Source: Lentilitoribacter sp039986595 (GTDB lineage Bacteria; Pseudomonadota; Alphaproteobacteria; Rhizobiales; Rhizobiaceae). Taken from it: 64,000 bases of DNA. Both the position numbers and the translations under genes were made by a program. The notes beneath the pieces were generated by a model that saw only the letters and a program-made list of their open reading frames with translations, had not been told where the DNA came from and searched no databases. Each line of letters begins with the position of its first letter. The first letter of the stretch is position 1. Positions 45,189 through 53,650 of the stretch are shown in pieces. Location of the stretch: the NCBI GenBank assembly GCA_039986595.1, contig JBDWQJ010000004.1, positions 310,001-374,000 of the forward strand. The letters are read 5' to 3'.

Positions 45189-46307
45189 ATGCGTGTTACT
45201 TTAGAGCGTTCAAACCTTTTAAAATCCCTCAATCACGTGCACCGCGTTGTTGAGCGACGTAACACTATTCCAATTTTGTCCAATGTCCTGCTCCGTGCAA
45301 ATGAAGCAAGCCTTGAGATGAAGGCAACTGACCTTGATTTAGAAATCACTGAAGCAACAGCTGCTATGGTTGAACAGGCTGGTGCGACAACAGTGCCTGC
45401 GCATTTGCTTTATGACATCGTTCGTAAGTTACCAGATGGTGCTGAGGTTCTTTTATCCACGGATGCTGATGGTAAAACTATGACTGTTGCATCGGGGCGC
45501 TCAAACTTCTCATTGCAGTGTTTATCAGAAGCTGATTTCCCTGACCTACCAGCTGGTGCGTTCAGTAATACGTTCCGTATGGCTTCTACCGATATCAAGA
45601 TGTTGATTGATCGCACACAATTTGCCATCTCAACTGAAGAAACACGTTATTATCTCAATGGTATTTTCATTCATACAATTGAAACAGAAAATGGCTTGAA
45701 GCTCCGCGCTGTTGCAACTGATGGTCACCGTCTCGCACGCGCTGATATCGACGCGCCTAGCGGCTCTGAAGGCATGCCAGGCCTTATTATCCCGCGCAAA
45801 ACTGTTGGTGAATTACAAAAGCTTGTCGATGATCCCGATCTTTCCATTACGGTTGAAGTATCTGAGGCAAAGATCCGCCTGACCATCGGAAGTGTTGTGA
45901 TGACATCAAAGTTGATCGATGGCACCTTCCCTGACTACCAACGCGTAATTCCATCCGGGAATGACAAAAAACTATCACTTGATTGCGCAGTGTTCTCGCA
46001 AGCCGTTGATCGTGTTTCGACTATTTCTTCCGAGCGCGGGCGGGCGGTTAAACTTGCCCTGTCAGACGGGCAGCTCACATTGACGGTGAATAACCCTGAT
46101 TCAGGTACTGCGACCGAAGAATTGGCTGTCGGATACGATGACGATCCAATTGATATCGGCTTTAATGCGAAATATCTTTTGGATATCACCAATCAGCTTT
46201 CGGGCTCTGATGCTGTGTTTTTGCTCGCAGATCCGGGTTCTCCAACGCTTGTTCACGATACAGCTGGCGATGATGCGCTATATGTCCTCATGCCAATGCG
46301 TGTTTAA
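45189..46307 (+). CDS. dnaN: DNA polymerase III beta subunit (sliding clamp)
   Basis: The ring-shaped processivity clamp, three repeated domains per monomer. From ATG 45189 it has 372 residues and starts MRVTLERSNLLKSLNHVHRV, the usual beginning in this order; ATG 45183 adds two residues. Central signatures are TDGHRLARADI and the C-terminal YVLMPMRV that closes the protein-binding pocket. recF follows 26 bp later. Confidence 0.95.
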   Translation: MRVTLERSNLLKSLNHVHRVVERRNTIPILSNVLLRANEASLEMKATDLDLEITEATAAMVEQAGATTVPAHLLYDIVRKLPDGAEVLLSTDADGKTMTVASGRSNFSLQCLSEADFPDLPAGAFSNTFRMASTDIKMLIDRTQFAISTEETRYYLNGIFIHTIETENGLKLRAVATDGHRLARADIDAPSGSEGMPGLIIPRKTVGELQKLVDDPDLSITVEVSEAKIRLTIGSVVMTSKLIDGTFPDYQRVIPSGNDKKLSLDCAVFSQAVDRVSTISSERGRAVKLALSDGQLTLTVNNPDSGTATEELAVGYDDDPIDIGFNAKYLLDITNQLSGSDAVFLLADPGSPTLVHDTAGDDALYVLMPMRV

Positions 46308-46333
46308 GGGCTCGTTAAAAGGCGCTTTGATTA

Positions 46334-47488
46334 GTGACCGATAAAGTCTACATCACACAGCTTAAACTTGATAAGTTTCGGAACTATCTCACTCTAAAGC
46401 AAGATTTTAGTTTACGTCATGTGGTGTTAACGGGTGAAAATGGCTCGGGCAAAACAAATCTTATGGAAGCTGTTTCGTTGCTCACACCTGGGCGCGGAAT
46501 AAGACGAAGCGCTTATATAGACTTTCCCTATCGCGCGACAACCCAAGATGATCATACATCTCAAAGCAACGGTGCGTTCTCAGTCTTTGCTAAAATTGAG
46601 GGCATGATTGGAGAGGTCAATATTGGCACCGGCTTAACCTTAGATGAACCGGGCTCGCGGCGTATTCGCATTAATGGCACCAACACCAAGACCAATGATG
46701 AATTATTAGATCACGCACGCATTTTATGGCTTACACCTGCCATGGACGGATTGTTTACCGGAGGTGCGGGTGATCGGCGACGTTTTTTAGATCGTTTGGT
46801 TTTAGCAATTGATCCAAGCCACGGTAAACGCTCACTGTCTTATGAACGCGCAATGCGCAGCCGTAATAAATTGCTTTCAGAAGGCCGCTTAGATCCCGTT
46901 TGGCTAGATGGCATTGAACAACAAATGGCAGAGCTCGGTATCGCAATTGCATCAGCCCGCCACGAATTTATCAATATGCTTAGCGGGCTTGTAAATGTGA
47001 ATTCTGAAGATGAGAGTTTTCCAAAAGCACTTTTGAGCTTAAATGGTTTTGACATGGCTGAAGGCGATCTGCCAGCCGTTGATAAAGAGCAGAATTTTAT
47101 TGAATATTTGCGCGAAACCCGCCATCGCGATGCTGCCGCTGGACGTTCATTAACTGGCCCTCACAAAGCGGATCTGATCGTGTTTCACGACAAGAAAAAT
47201 ATGCCTGCTGGTAGCTGTTCAACGGGCGAACAAAAAGCGCTGTTGATCGGCCTCATTCTCGCACATGCAAGGCTGGTTAAAAACCTCACCGGTTACGCGC
47301 CAATATTGCTGCTGGATGAAATTGCCGCTCATTTGGATGAAAAACGTCGCGCGGCATTATTTGACTTAATCGATAATTTGAACTGTCAGGCCTTTATGAC
47401 TGGCACCGATCGAACTATGTTCGACGCGCTGGGTGAACGAGCGCAGTATTTTAATGTATCGGATGGACAACTCACCGCAATTGGTTAG
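46334..47488 (+). CDS. recF: DNA replication and repair protein RecF
   Basis: An SMC-like ATPase that helps load RecA at gaps. The 384-residue protein has Walker A GENGSGKTNL (about residue 35), the RRRFLDRLVLAIDP region, the signature motif in STGEQKALLIGLILAHA and Walker B ILLLDEIAAHLD. Start is GTG 46334. The dnaN-recF arrangement differs from many rhizobia, in which recF is not always next to dnaN. moeB follows after 10 bp. Confidence 0.94.
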   Translation: MTDKVYITQLKLDKFRNYLTLKQDFSLRHVVLTGENGSGKTNLMEAVSLLTPGRGIRRSAYIDFPYRATTQDDHTSQSNGAFSVFAKIEGMIGEVNIGTGLTLDEPGSRRIRINGTNTKTNDELLDHARILWLTPAMDGLFTGGAGDRRRFLDRLVLAIDPSHGKRSLSYERAMRSRNKLLSEGRLDPVWLDGIEQQMAELGIAIASARHEFINMLSGLVNVNSEDESFPKALLSLNGFDMAEGDLPAVDKEQNFIEYLRETRHRDAAAGRSLTGPHKADLIVFHDKKNMPAGSCSTGEQKALLIGLILAHARLVKNLTGYAPILLLDEIAAHLDEKRRAALFDLIDNLNCQAFMTGTDRTMFDALGERAQYFNVSDGQLTAIG

Positions 47489-47498
47489 GCAGATTAAC

Positions 47499-48245
47499 AT
47501 GGCTGAAAAATTAGACGGTTCGGAAATTGAACGATATGCCCGTCATATTATTTTGCCGGAAATTGGTGGTATTGGTCAGCAAAAACTAAAATCTGCAAAA
47601 GTTGCTATTCTAGGTGCCGGAGGCTTAGGTTCGCCCGTCATTGCATATTTGGCAGCAGCGGGTGTTGGGACCATTGGCATCTTTGACGATGATGAGGTTT
47701 CATTATCCAATCTTCAACGCCAAATTATTCACGACACTGATCAGGTAGGAAATCTGAAGGTTGAAAGCGCAACGCATGCCGTCAAGCGGATTAACCCAAA
47801 TGTTAGTGTTTGCGAACATAATCTACGTTTAACCACTGAGAACGCGTTAGAATTACTCGCAGATTATGATCTTGTTGTTGATGGCGCGGATCACTTTGCA
47901 ACACGTTATGTCCTAGCAGATGCAGCACTTGAATTAAAAATCCCAATGGTGATGGCAGCTGTGGGGCGCTTTGATGGTTCGATTACAGTATTTAAACCGT
48001 ATGAAAATGACAATCCGTCCATTTATGATCTTTATCCCGATGCGCCACCTGATGGATTATTACCCTCATGCGCGGAAGCGGGCATAATCGGTGCATTGAC
48101 CGGAGTTATCGGAACTTTGCAGGCAATAGAAGTGATAAAACTCATCACAGATATCGGCGATCCATTGGTGGGACGTTTGATGCTTTATGACGGATTGGCG
48201 GCTCGATTTGACGAGATATATTACAAGCGTCTGAATAAAAATTAA
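47499..48245 (+). CDS. moeB: MoeB/ThiF-family adenylyltransferase
   Basis: Adenylates the C-terminus of a small ubiquitin-like sulfur carrier (MoaD or ThiS). The nucleotide loop ILGAGGLGSPVIAYLAAAGVG, the D-X-D-E-V-SLSNLQRQ segment and the catalytic-type Cys in PSCAEAG are present. The two CxxC zinc pairs of E. coli MoeB are missing (YDLY takes the first place). ATG 47499 gives 248 residues; the open frame starts inside recF at 47433. Whether the partner is MoaD or ThiS cannot be told here. Confidence 0.87.
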   Translation: MAEKLDGSEIERYARHIILPEIGGIGQQKLKSAKVAILGAGGLGSPVIAYLAAAGVGTIGIFDDDEVSLSNLQRQIIHDTDQVGNLKVESATHAVKRINPNVSVCEHNLRLTTENALELLADYDLVVDGADHFATRYVLADAALELKIPMVMAAVGRFDGSITVFKPYENDNPSIYDLYPDAPPDGLLPSCAEAGIIGALTGVIGTLQAIEVIKLITDIGDPLVGRLMLYDGLAARFDEIYYKRLNKN

Positions 48246-48363
48246 TCTAAACAACAGCATCTTTCAAAAACGTAATGCTACATGAAAGCATTGTAACTTG
48301 AGTTCAAGGCTAATTGCCAACATCCTCAAAACGTCGAAACAAACACGCAAGAGGATTAATATT

Positions 48364-48693
48364 ATGAAGAAAACTCAAACACTTATCATCACACTTATGG
48401 CCGGACTTGTCGCAGCTACGTCTGTCAATGCAGCGACAATGAAACGAAATGACCCAAACCGTCCGGTGGCTGCCATTGCCGCTGATCTTGGCATTACCAC
48501 CCAACAATTTGTAAAGTGTTTTCACAACGTCAACCCAGCGCCAAAAGGAACCAAAGCATCTGGGGCACGTGAACGCTCAAACAAATCAATTTTGCTCCCT
48601 TGCCTTCAAGAGGCAAATGCTTCGATAACAAACGCAAAACTGGACAGCGTGATGGATAAATATCGCCCCGAAGGTCGTGTCGCAGGCAACTAA
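48364..48693 (+). CDS. Small secreted protein of unknown function
   Basis: ATG 48364 has a GAGG site upstream and gives 109 residues. Residues 1-22 are a clear signal peptide (KKTQTLIITLMAGLVAATSVNA). The mature part has two Cys that may form a disulfide (in FVKCFHNV and LLPCLQEA), and a region PVAAIAADLGITTQQFVKCF that looks helical. I do not recognise the family. A terminator follows. It lies between moeB and the next secreted protein, which reads toward it. Confidence 0.7.
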   Translation: MKKTQTLIITLMAGLVAATSVNAATMKRNDPNRPVAAIAADLGITTQQFVKCFHNVNPAPKGTKASGARERSNKSILLPCLQEANASITNAKLDSVMDKYRPEGRVAGN

Positions 48694-48710
48694 TTTCTCA
48701 AGCAAAAACA

Positions 48711-48743
48711 AACCGACCGGATCATTCAAACACGGTCGGTTTT
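48711..48743. terminator. Terminator between two convergent secreted-protein genes
   Basis: AACCGACCG and CGGTCGGTT form a nine-pair stem around a 13-base loop, followed by four T on the plus strand (and A-rich sequence on the other side), so it may serve both genes. Confidence 0.8.
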
Positions 48744-48754
48744 ACTAATTTAGA

Positions 48755-49399
48755 TTAATTGACAACCTTACGGCACAAAAGCGTGTTGTCGGTTTCAAGA
48801 TCTGAACCCCAAATCAGCTCAGCATCGCTCACCCAACTGATGCGGTCATACCCGTCTTTTGGGCTTACTTGTCGCTCGGAATAAACGGTGGCGTTCATCC
48901 ATGATGTGTCATCAAATGATGCAGATTTCCATCCATCAGGTTCCGCCGTTTGGGTAAAGCCACACTTACCAGAACCCGCGACTGGATCAGCTTCTTTCTC
49001 ACATGATTTATCCGATGGGGCATTATGGGTGACCATGCATTTCCAGCTTCCATCAGTCACCGCAATAGTCTGTCCAGCGCCATCTTTAAATTGAGCAATG
49101 AAACCACCGTCGCCCATCTGCTGCCGGCGAGAGCCAATATATTCAAGGCCAGTGTCATTTTCTTTAAAGTCTTTGACAATGAAGTTTAAAACAAACGGAC
49201 GTTCTGCCTCAAATGAGAAGCTCTCAGCATTAAATGATCGCTCTGTTGTAATTGATACAGAGTCTTCGGCGATTTTTGTTTCGCCGGAATAAAATGAAAA
49301 CCAATTATCTGCCCAGACATCAACGCTGATAGTCTCAGCCTGTGCCGCGCCCAAAAGGCCTGCAAAAATACATGCAGTTGAAAGAAGTTTTTTCATCAT
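48755..49399 (-). CDS. Secreted protein of unknown function, possible galactose-binding-like fold
   Basis: A 214-residue protein with a signal peptide ending near residue 21 (CIFAGLLGAAQA). The mature part begins ISVDVWADNWFSFYSGETKI and later has GWKSASFDDTSWMNATVYSE, a Trp/Asp pattern that resembles beta-sandwich carbohydrate-binding domains. Four or more Cys (near residues 125, 137, 149 and 208) could form disulfides. I cannot name a family with confidence. It converges with the 109-residue secreted protein. Confidence 0.7.
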   Translation of the reverse strand: MMKKLLSTACIFAGLLGAAQAETISVDVWADNWFSFYSGETKIAEDSVSITTERSFNAESFSFEAERPFVLNFIVKDFKENDTGLEYIGSRRQQMGDGGFIAQFKDGAGQTIAVTDGSWKCMVTHNAPSDKSCEKEADPVAGSGKCGFTQTAEPDGWKSASFDDTSWMNATVYSERQVSPKDGYDRISWVSDAELIWGSDLETDNTLLCRKVVN

Positions 49400-49485
49400 A
49401 AAGTTTCCTGATATGTGCCACCAACATGATCAGAATATCGTAAACTGGGAATGCACCCAAGTTAATTATTGTTTAGGTTTGTAAC

Positions 49486-50487
49486 CTAATCCTGATCAGG
49501 CAGCACCATGTCAGGTGGTCTATGGCCATCAAAGAAGGTGCGGATATTGATGATTACTGCATTGCCCATATCAATTCGGCCCTCAATTGTTGCCGACCCC
49601 ATATGTGGCATGATTGTTACCTTGCCACTTTTTGCCAGCTGAACAAGTTTTTCGTTCACAGAAGGCTCATGCTCAAACACATCCAATCCGGCTCCAGCTA
49701 TTTTCTCATCCTGCAAAGCACGGATCATCGCGTCTTCATCGATAATTTCACCCCGTGCTGTGTTGACGATATAACTGCCAGGCTTCATCAGTGCGATGCG
49801 GTCTGCGGATAATAAATGATAGGTCTCTGGCGTGGATGGGCAATTAACCGACACGATATCAACCGTCTTTAGCATTTCATCAAGATCAACCCAATGTGTT
49901 GCTTCAAGCTGGTCATGCGTTGTTTTGTCGATTTTCTGACGATTGTGATAATGGATATCAAGACCAAAAGCTTTTGCGCGTTTTGCAACAGCAGTGCCCA
50001 CACGCCCCATGCCAATGATACCCAGCTTTTTGCTCGAAATTGAACGTCCCAACATCCATGTTGGCGACCAGCCTTGCCATGGCTCACCACTGGTAAGCAC
50101 CTGCGCACCTTCAACTATTCTGCGCGGCACTGCTAGGATTAGTGCCAATGTCATATCCGCGGTATCTTCATCCAAGACGTTTGCAGTATTGGTGACAATT
50201 ATGCCTTTTGCCCGTGCAGCTTTTATGTCGATATTATCGACGCCATTACCGAAATTGGTGATCAATTTAAGCGAAGGCCCTGCCTGGTTGATTAAATCAG
50301 CATCGATAATATCCGACACAGTCGGCACCAAAACGTCAACATTCTTAATGGCTGCGAGCAATTCTGGCCGGCTTCGTGGTTGATCCGTAATATTTATTTC
50401 GACGTCAAAAAGCTCCAACATCCGCTGTTCAACGGGATCTGGAAGCTTACGAGTGATATAAACTTTCGGTTTTTGCTTAGCAGCCAC
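49486..50487 (-). CDS. D-2-hydroxyacid dehydrogenase (glyoxylate/hydroxypyruvate reductase type)
   Basis: An NAD(P)-dependent reductase of 333 residues. It has the Rossmann loop LGIIGMGRVGTAVAKRAKAFG (about 160-180), the catalytic Arg in VNTARGEIIDEDA, Glu in GLDVFEHEP and the His in MPHMGSAT, in the order of the family. The first part, VYITRKLPDPVEQRM, resembles glyoxylate reductase (GyaR). The exact substrate is an inference. The start is GTG 50487 with an AAAGG site. Divergent from the SH3 protein gene. Confidence 0.88.
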   Translation of the reverse strand: MAAKQKPKVYITRKLPDPVEQRMLELFDVEINITDQPRSRPELLAAIKNVDVLVPTVSDIIDADLINQAGPSLKLITNFGNGVDNIDIKAARAKGIIVTNTANVLDEDTADMTLALILAVPRRIVEGAQVLTSGEPWQGWSPTWMLGRSISSKKLGIIGMGRVGTAVAKRAKAFGLDIHYHNRQKIDKTTHDQLEATHWVDLDEMLKTVDIVSVNCPSTPETYHLLSADRIALMKPGSYIVNTARGEIIDEDAMIRALQDEKIAGAGLDVFEHEPSVNEKLVQLAKSGKVTIMPHMGSATIEGRIDMGNAVIINIRTFFDGHRPPDMVLPDQD

Positions 50488-50587
50488 GATAGATCAAACC
50501 TTTTGTAAACAAATCTTTAACCAAGATGCGAGAATATTATGATCAGGAAAAACTAACGCCTACTATTCTCTAACAGACCTTTGGATA

Positions 50588-51133
50588 ATGACAACAACAA
50601 CTCGCCATATAATTTCTGTTTTTTTCGTAAGTGCAATCACTTTAATCACTTTTGGACATATTGATAGCTACGCGCAAACGACGCAAAAGGGAGCCAGTGG
50701 CTTACCAATACCGCGCTTTGTGAGCTTAAAAGCAAAGCGGGTCAATATGCGTGTCGGACCGGGACAGAGTTATAAAGTTTCGTGGCTTTACACCAAGTCC
50801 TCTATCCCGATGGAAATCATTCAAGAATATGATAACTGGCGGCGCGTTCGTGATTTTGAAGGTACCGAAGGTTGGGTATTTCATTCGCTACTAAGCGGTG
50901 AAAGAAGCGCTGTCGCTGCACCATGGATGCGCGGTAAGTCGCCAGTTTCATATATAAATGTATATGCGCAAGCCACACAGAATAGCGCGGTTAAAGCCAA
51001 GCTTGAACCTGGCGTCATTGCAAAGATAGAGCAGTGTAATGGCGAGTGGTGCGAAATTAGTATCGATAAAGTCGATGGTTGGGCATCACAAGAAGAGCTT
51101 TGGGGCGTTTACCCCAAAGAGGCATTTAACTAA
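50588..51133 (+). CDS. Secreted protein with two bacterial SH3 domains
   Basis: A 181-residue protein with an N-terminal signal segment (about residues 5-32) and two SH3_3-type repeats: VNMRVGPGQSYKVSW...WRRVRDFEGTEGWVF, and INVYAQATQNSAVKAKLEPGVIAK...WCEISIDKVDGWASQEELWG. Such domains bind peptidoglycan or metals in periplasmic proteins. Its place near irr is seen in other members of the order. Target unknown. Confidence 0.85.
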   Translation: MTTTTRHIISVFFVSAITLITFGHIDSYAQTTQKGASGLPIPRFVSLKAKRVNMRVGPGQSYKVSWLYTKSSIPMEIIQEYDNWRRVRDFEGTEGWVFHSLLSGERSAVAAPWMRGKSPVSYINVYAQATQNSAVKAKLEPGVIAKIEQCNGEWCEISIDKVDGWASQEELWGVYPKEAFN

Positions 51134-51142
51134 AAACTTAAA

Positions 51143-51595
51143 CTATGTTTTTGGGCGCAAACGTACGATCACGTCGACATTTGCAATTTCCATGCCTTCA
51201 GGCACGTCAGGTAAACCCAGAACATTGATATCACTAGAATCGATATCCATCACTTCATTGCTACCCTCAATAATATAATGATGGTGGTCTGAAACATTGG
51301 TATCGAAATAAGTTTTGTTCGAATCAACAGATAAGACGCGCAACATGCCCGCATCTTTGAACCTATGAAGCGTGTTGTAAATTGTTGCCAAAGAGCAAGA
51401 CAACCCACTTTCGGAAGCATCATCTTGCAAAAGCTCAGCGGTTAAGTGGCGATCGCCACGCTCGAAAATGAGCTCGGCAAGCGCAACACGCTGACGTGTG
51501 GGGCGTAATCCTACAGAACGAAGACGTGTTGCGGACAAGCAATCACATGTTGATGCGTCCTTGCAATTGTCATCTTTTTCACTATTTGACGTCAT
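51143..51595 (-). CDS. irr: Irr, Fur-family iron response regulator
   Basis: A haem-responsive regulator of iron and haem genes in rhizobia and relatives. The 150-residue protein has a winged-helix (LRPTRQRVALAELIF, then SLATIYNTLHRFKDAGML) and the HHH motif at 104-106 (DHHHYIIEG), which is characteristic of Irr and involved in haem response. The N-terminus has three Cys (11, 17 and 19) that do not form the GCP haem motif of Bradyrhizobium. It is divergent from fabA, the standard order for the group. Confidence 0.92.
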   Translation of the reverse strand: MTSNSEKDDNCKDASTCDCLSATRLRSVGLRPTRQRVALAELIFERGDRHLTAELLQDDASESGLSCSLATIYNTLHRFKDAGMLRVLSVDSNKTYFDTNVSDHHHYIIEGSNEVMDIDSSDINVLGLPDVPEGMEIANVDVIVRLRPKT

Positions 51596-51621
51596 TCACT
51601 TCTAACCTAAATACAAAATTC

Positions 51622-51637
51622 TTATATAAGCATATAA
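51622..51637. promoter_or_regulatory. TTATAT-AAGC-ATATAA repeat upstream of irr
   Basis: A perfect 6-bp inverted repeat 27 bp from the irr start in the irr-fabA gap. It is AT-rich and overlaps a -10-like region, so it could be an Irr/Fur-type operator or only promoter sequence. Confidence 0.3.
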
Positions 51638-51787
51638 CTTTTCTGGGATTAGCATGCAATAGTTTCTATTATTCGCCACTTTCTGGCCTTTAACACTGGT
51701 TTCTAGGATCATGTTGAGTTATTCGAGTATATAATATTTAAGATTTTAAAACGTTTGAGCGGCTTGCAAGCAAATCGATTGAATTTA

Positions 51788-51808
51788 AACTTACTAACAA
51801 TGTAAGTT
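51788..51808. promoter_or_regulatory. 7-bp inverted repeat upstream of fabA
   Basis: AACTTAC, 7-nt spacer, GTAAGTT, ending 9 bp before the GGGAGAT ribosome site. The 21-bp overall length is that of a typical dimer operator; a leader hairpin is the alternative. Confidence 0.45.
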
Positions 51809-51830
51809 GAAGAATATGGGAGATAGTTTT

Positions 51831-52346
51831 TTGACAACAGATAGGCAGTCTAGTTTCACCTACGAGGAAATTCTTACATGTAGTCATGGTGAGATGTTTG
51901 GCGAGGGCAATGCGCAGCTGCCATTGCCACCAATGCTGATGGTCAATCGCATTACCAATATTTCTGAAACAGGTGGCGAGCATGAAAAAGGTGTCATCCG
52001 CGCTGAGTTTGATATCCATCCCGATCTTTGGTTTTTCCCATGCCATTTTGAAGGTGATCCGGTTATGCCGGGTTGTTTGGGACTAGATGCCCTTTGGCAA
52101 CTCACAGGATTTTATCTTGGCTGGTTGGGCGAACCTGGCAAAGGTCGCGCTATTTCAACTGGCGAAGTTAAATTTACTGGCATGATCACACCTGAAACAA
52201 AACTTGTCGAGTTCGGCATTGATTTCAAACGTGTTCTGCGTGGTCGATTGGTCTTGGGTATTGCTGATGGCTGGGTTAAAGCCGATGGCGAAACAGTATT
52301 CACCGCAAAAGATTTGCGCGTTGGTCTATTTAAAGAAAAAGCATAA
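51831..52346 (+). CDS. fabA: 3-hydroxydecanoyl-ACP dehydratase / isomerase
   Basis: Dehydrates beta-hydroxyacyl-ACP and isomerises the trans-2 to the cis-3 double bond, the entry to unsaturated fatty acids. Conserved pieces are LPLPPMLMVNRIT, the catalytic His in FFPCHFEGDPVMPGCLGLDALWQ and Asp-containing LGLD. I choose TTG 51831: a GGGAGAT site lies seven bases upstream and the product is 171 residues, as in the family. ATG 51816 and TTG 51807 are upstream alternatives. fabB follows after 71 bp. Confidence 0.93.
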   Translation: MTTDRQSSFTYEEILTCSHGEMFGEGNAQLPLPPMLMVNRITNISETGGEHEKGVIRAEFDIHPDLWFFPCHFEGDPVMPGCLGLDALWQLTGFYLGWLGEPGKGRAISTGEVKFTGMITPETKLVEFGIDFKRVLRGRLVLGIADGWVKADGETVFTAKDLRVGLFKEKA

Positions 52347-52363
52347 AGTTAAAGCATAAAGTT
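52338..52363 (+). repeat. 13-bp tandem duplication at the end of fabA
   Basis: AAAGCATAAAGTT occurs twice without a gap (52338-52350 and 52351-52363). The first copy contains the fabA stop codon. Likely a recent slippage duplication. Confidence 0.85.
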
Positions 52364-52417
52364 TCTGGGTCTCACCAAAATACTGGTGACTTAAAACCCA
52401 AACGGAGAGGGTAATAT

Positions 52418-53641
52418 ATGAGGCGTGTAGTTGTGACAGGAATGGGGATTATTTCCTCAATCGGCACCGGAGTTGATGAAGTACGCTCTTCATTAAAAGA
52501 AGCAAAATCAGGTATCACATTCTCAGACAGTTTTGCAGAACACGGGTTCCGAAGCCAAGTCTGGGGTGAACCAAAGCTTGTTGATCCAACAGAACATGTT
52601 GATCGCAGAGCCATGCGGTTTTTATCGCGCGCTGGCGCGTGGAGCCACCTGGCAATGAAAGAGGCTTTGGAAGATTCAGGCCTTGAAGACAGCGACATCA
52701 CAAACGAGCGCACAGGTATTGTTGTGGGTTCCGGTGGTGCAGATACAAACCAAATTCTGACAGCAGCTAACATTGTGCAAGAAAAAGGTAGCCCAAAGCG
52801 TATTGGACCATTTGCTGTTCCAAAAGCTATGAGTTCGACCGCATCTGCAACGCTTGCGACATGGTTTAAAATTCATGGTGTGAATTATTCCATCTCATCT
52901 GCGTGTTCGACATCTGCGCATTGTATTGGTAACGCAACAGAGCTTATCCAATGGGGTAAGCAGGATATCGTTATTGCTGGCGGCCATGAAGACCTTCATT
53001 GGTCAATGTCTTGCCTGTTTGACGCAATGGGTGCGATGTCATCAAAACATAATGATGATGCGTCAAGTGCATCTCGTGCATATGATGCAACACGCGATGG
53101 CTTTGTTATTGCAGGTGGTGCAGGTATCGTTATTCTGGAAGAACTTGAGCATGCGAAAGCACGTGGCGCAAAAATTTACGGTGAAATCGTAGGTTATGGC
53201 GCAACATCTGATGGATACGACATGGTGGCTCCTTCTGGCGAAGGCGCGGTGCGCTCGATGAAAATGGCGCTATCGACCGTTGATAGTGACGTTGATTATG
53301 TCAACACACACGGCACTTCAACCGGTGTGGGCGACATCAAGGAAATTGGCGCGATCAAAGAAGTCTTCGGCGAGAAAATGCCTCATATCCAATCAACTAA
53401 ATCACTTACTGGGCACTCACTTGGTGCAACAGGTGTTCAAGAAGCCATTTATACGTTGTTGATGATGAACGGAAACTTCATTGGCGAAAGTGCGCATATT
53501 ACAGAGATTGATCCTGAATTTGCAGATGTTCCAATTGTGCGCAAGCGCATTGATGATGCGAAATTTGATACAGCGATTTCAAATTCATTTGGCTTTGGCG
53601 GCACAAATGCGACACTCGCTATGCGCCGTTATAACGGTTAG
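52418..53641 (+). CDS. fabB: Beta-ketoacyl-ACP synthase I
   Basis: Condensing enzyme that elongates unsaturated fatty acids after FabA. The 407-residue thiolase-fold protein has the active Cys in SSACSTSAHCIG, His in NTHGTSTGVGD and His in SLTGHSLGATG, followed by the C-terminal NSFGFGGTNATLA. A GGAGAGG site precedes the ATG. It lies between fabA and fabI, an operon shared by the order. Confidence 0.95.
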   Translation: MRRVVVTGMGIISSIGTGVDEVRSSLKEAKSGITFSDSFAEHGFRSQVWGEPKLVDPTEHVDRRAMRFLSRAGAWSHLAMKEALEDSGLEDSDITNERTGIVVGSGGADTNQILTAANIVQEKGSPKRIGPFAVPKAMSSTASATLATWFKIHGVNYSISSACSTSAHCIGNATELIQWGKQDIVIAGGHEDLHWSMSCLFDAMGAMSSKHNDDASSASRAYDATRDGFVIAGGAGIVILEELEHAKARGAKIYGEIVGYGATSDGYDMVAPSGEGAVRSMKMALSTVDSDVDYVNTHGTSTGVGDIKEIGAIKEVFGEKMPHIQSTKSLTGHSLGATGVQEAIYTLLMMNGNFIGESAHITEIDPEFADVPIVRKRIDDAKFDTAISNSFGFGGTNATLAMRRYNG

Positions 53642-53650
53642 GGGTCTGTT

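Noticed and set aside
48274..48292. Hairpin AATGCT-N7-AGCATT after moeB as a terminator
   Set aside because: Short stem and no T run; not reported as a terminator.
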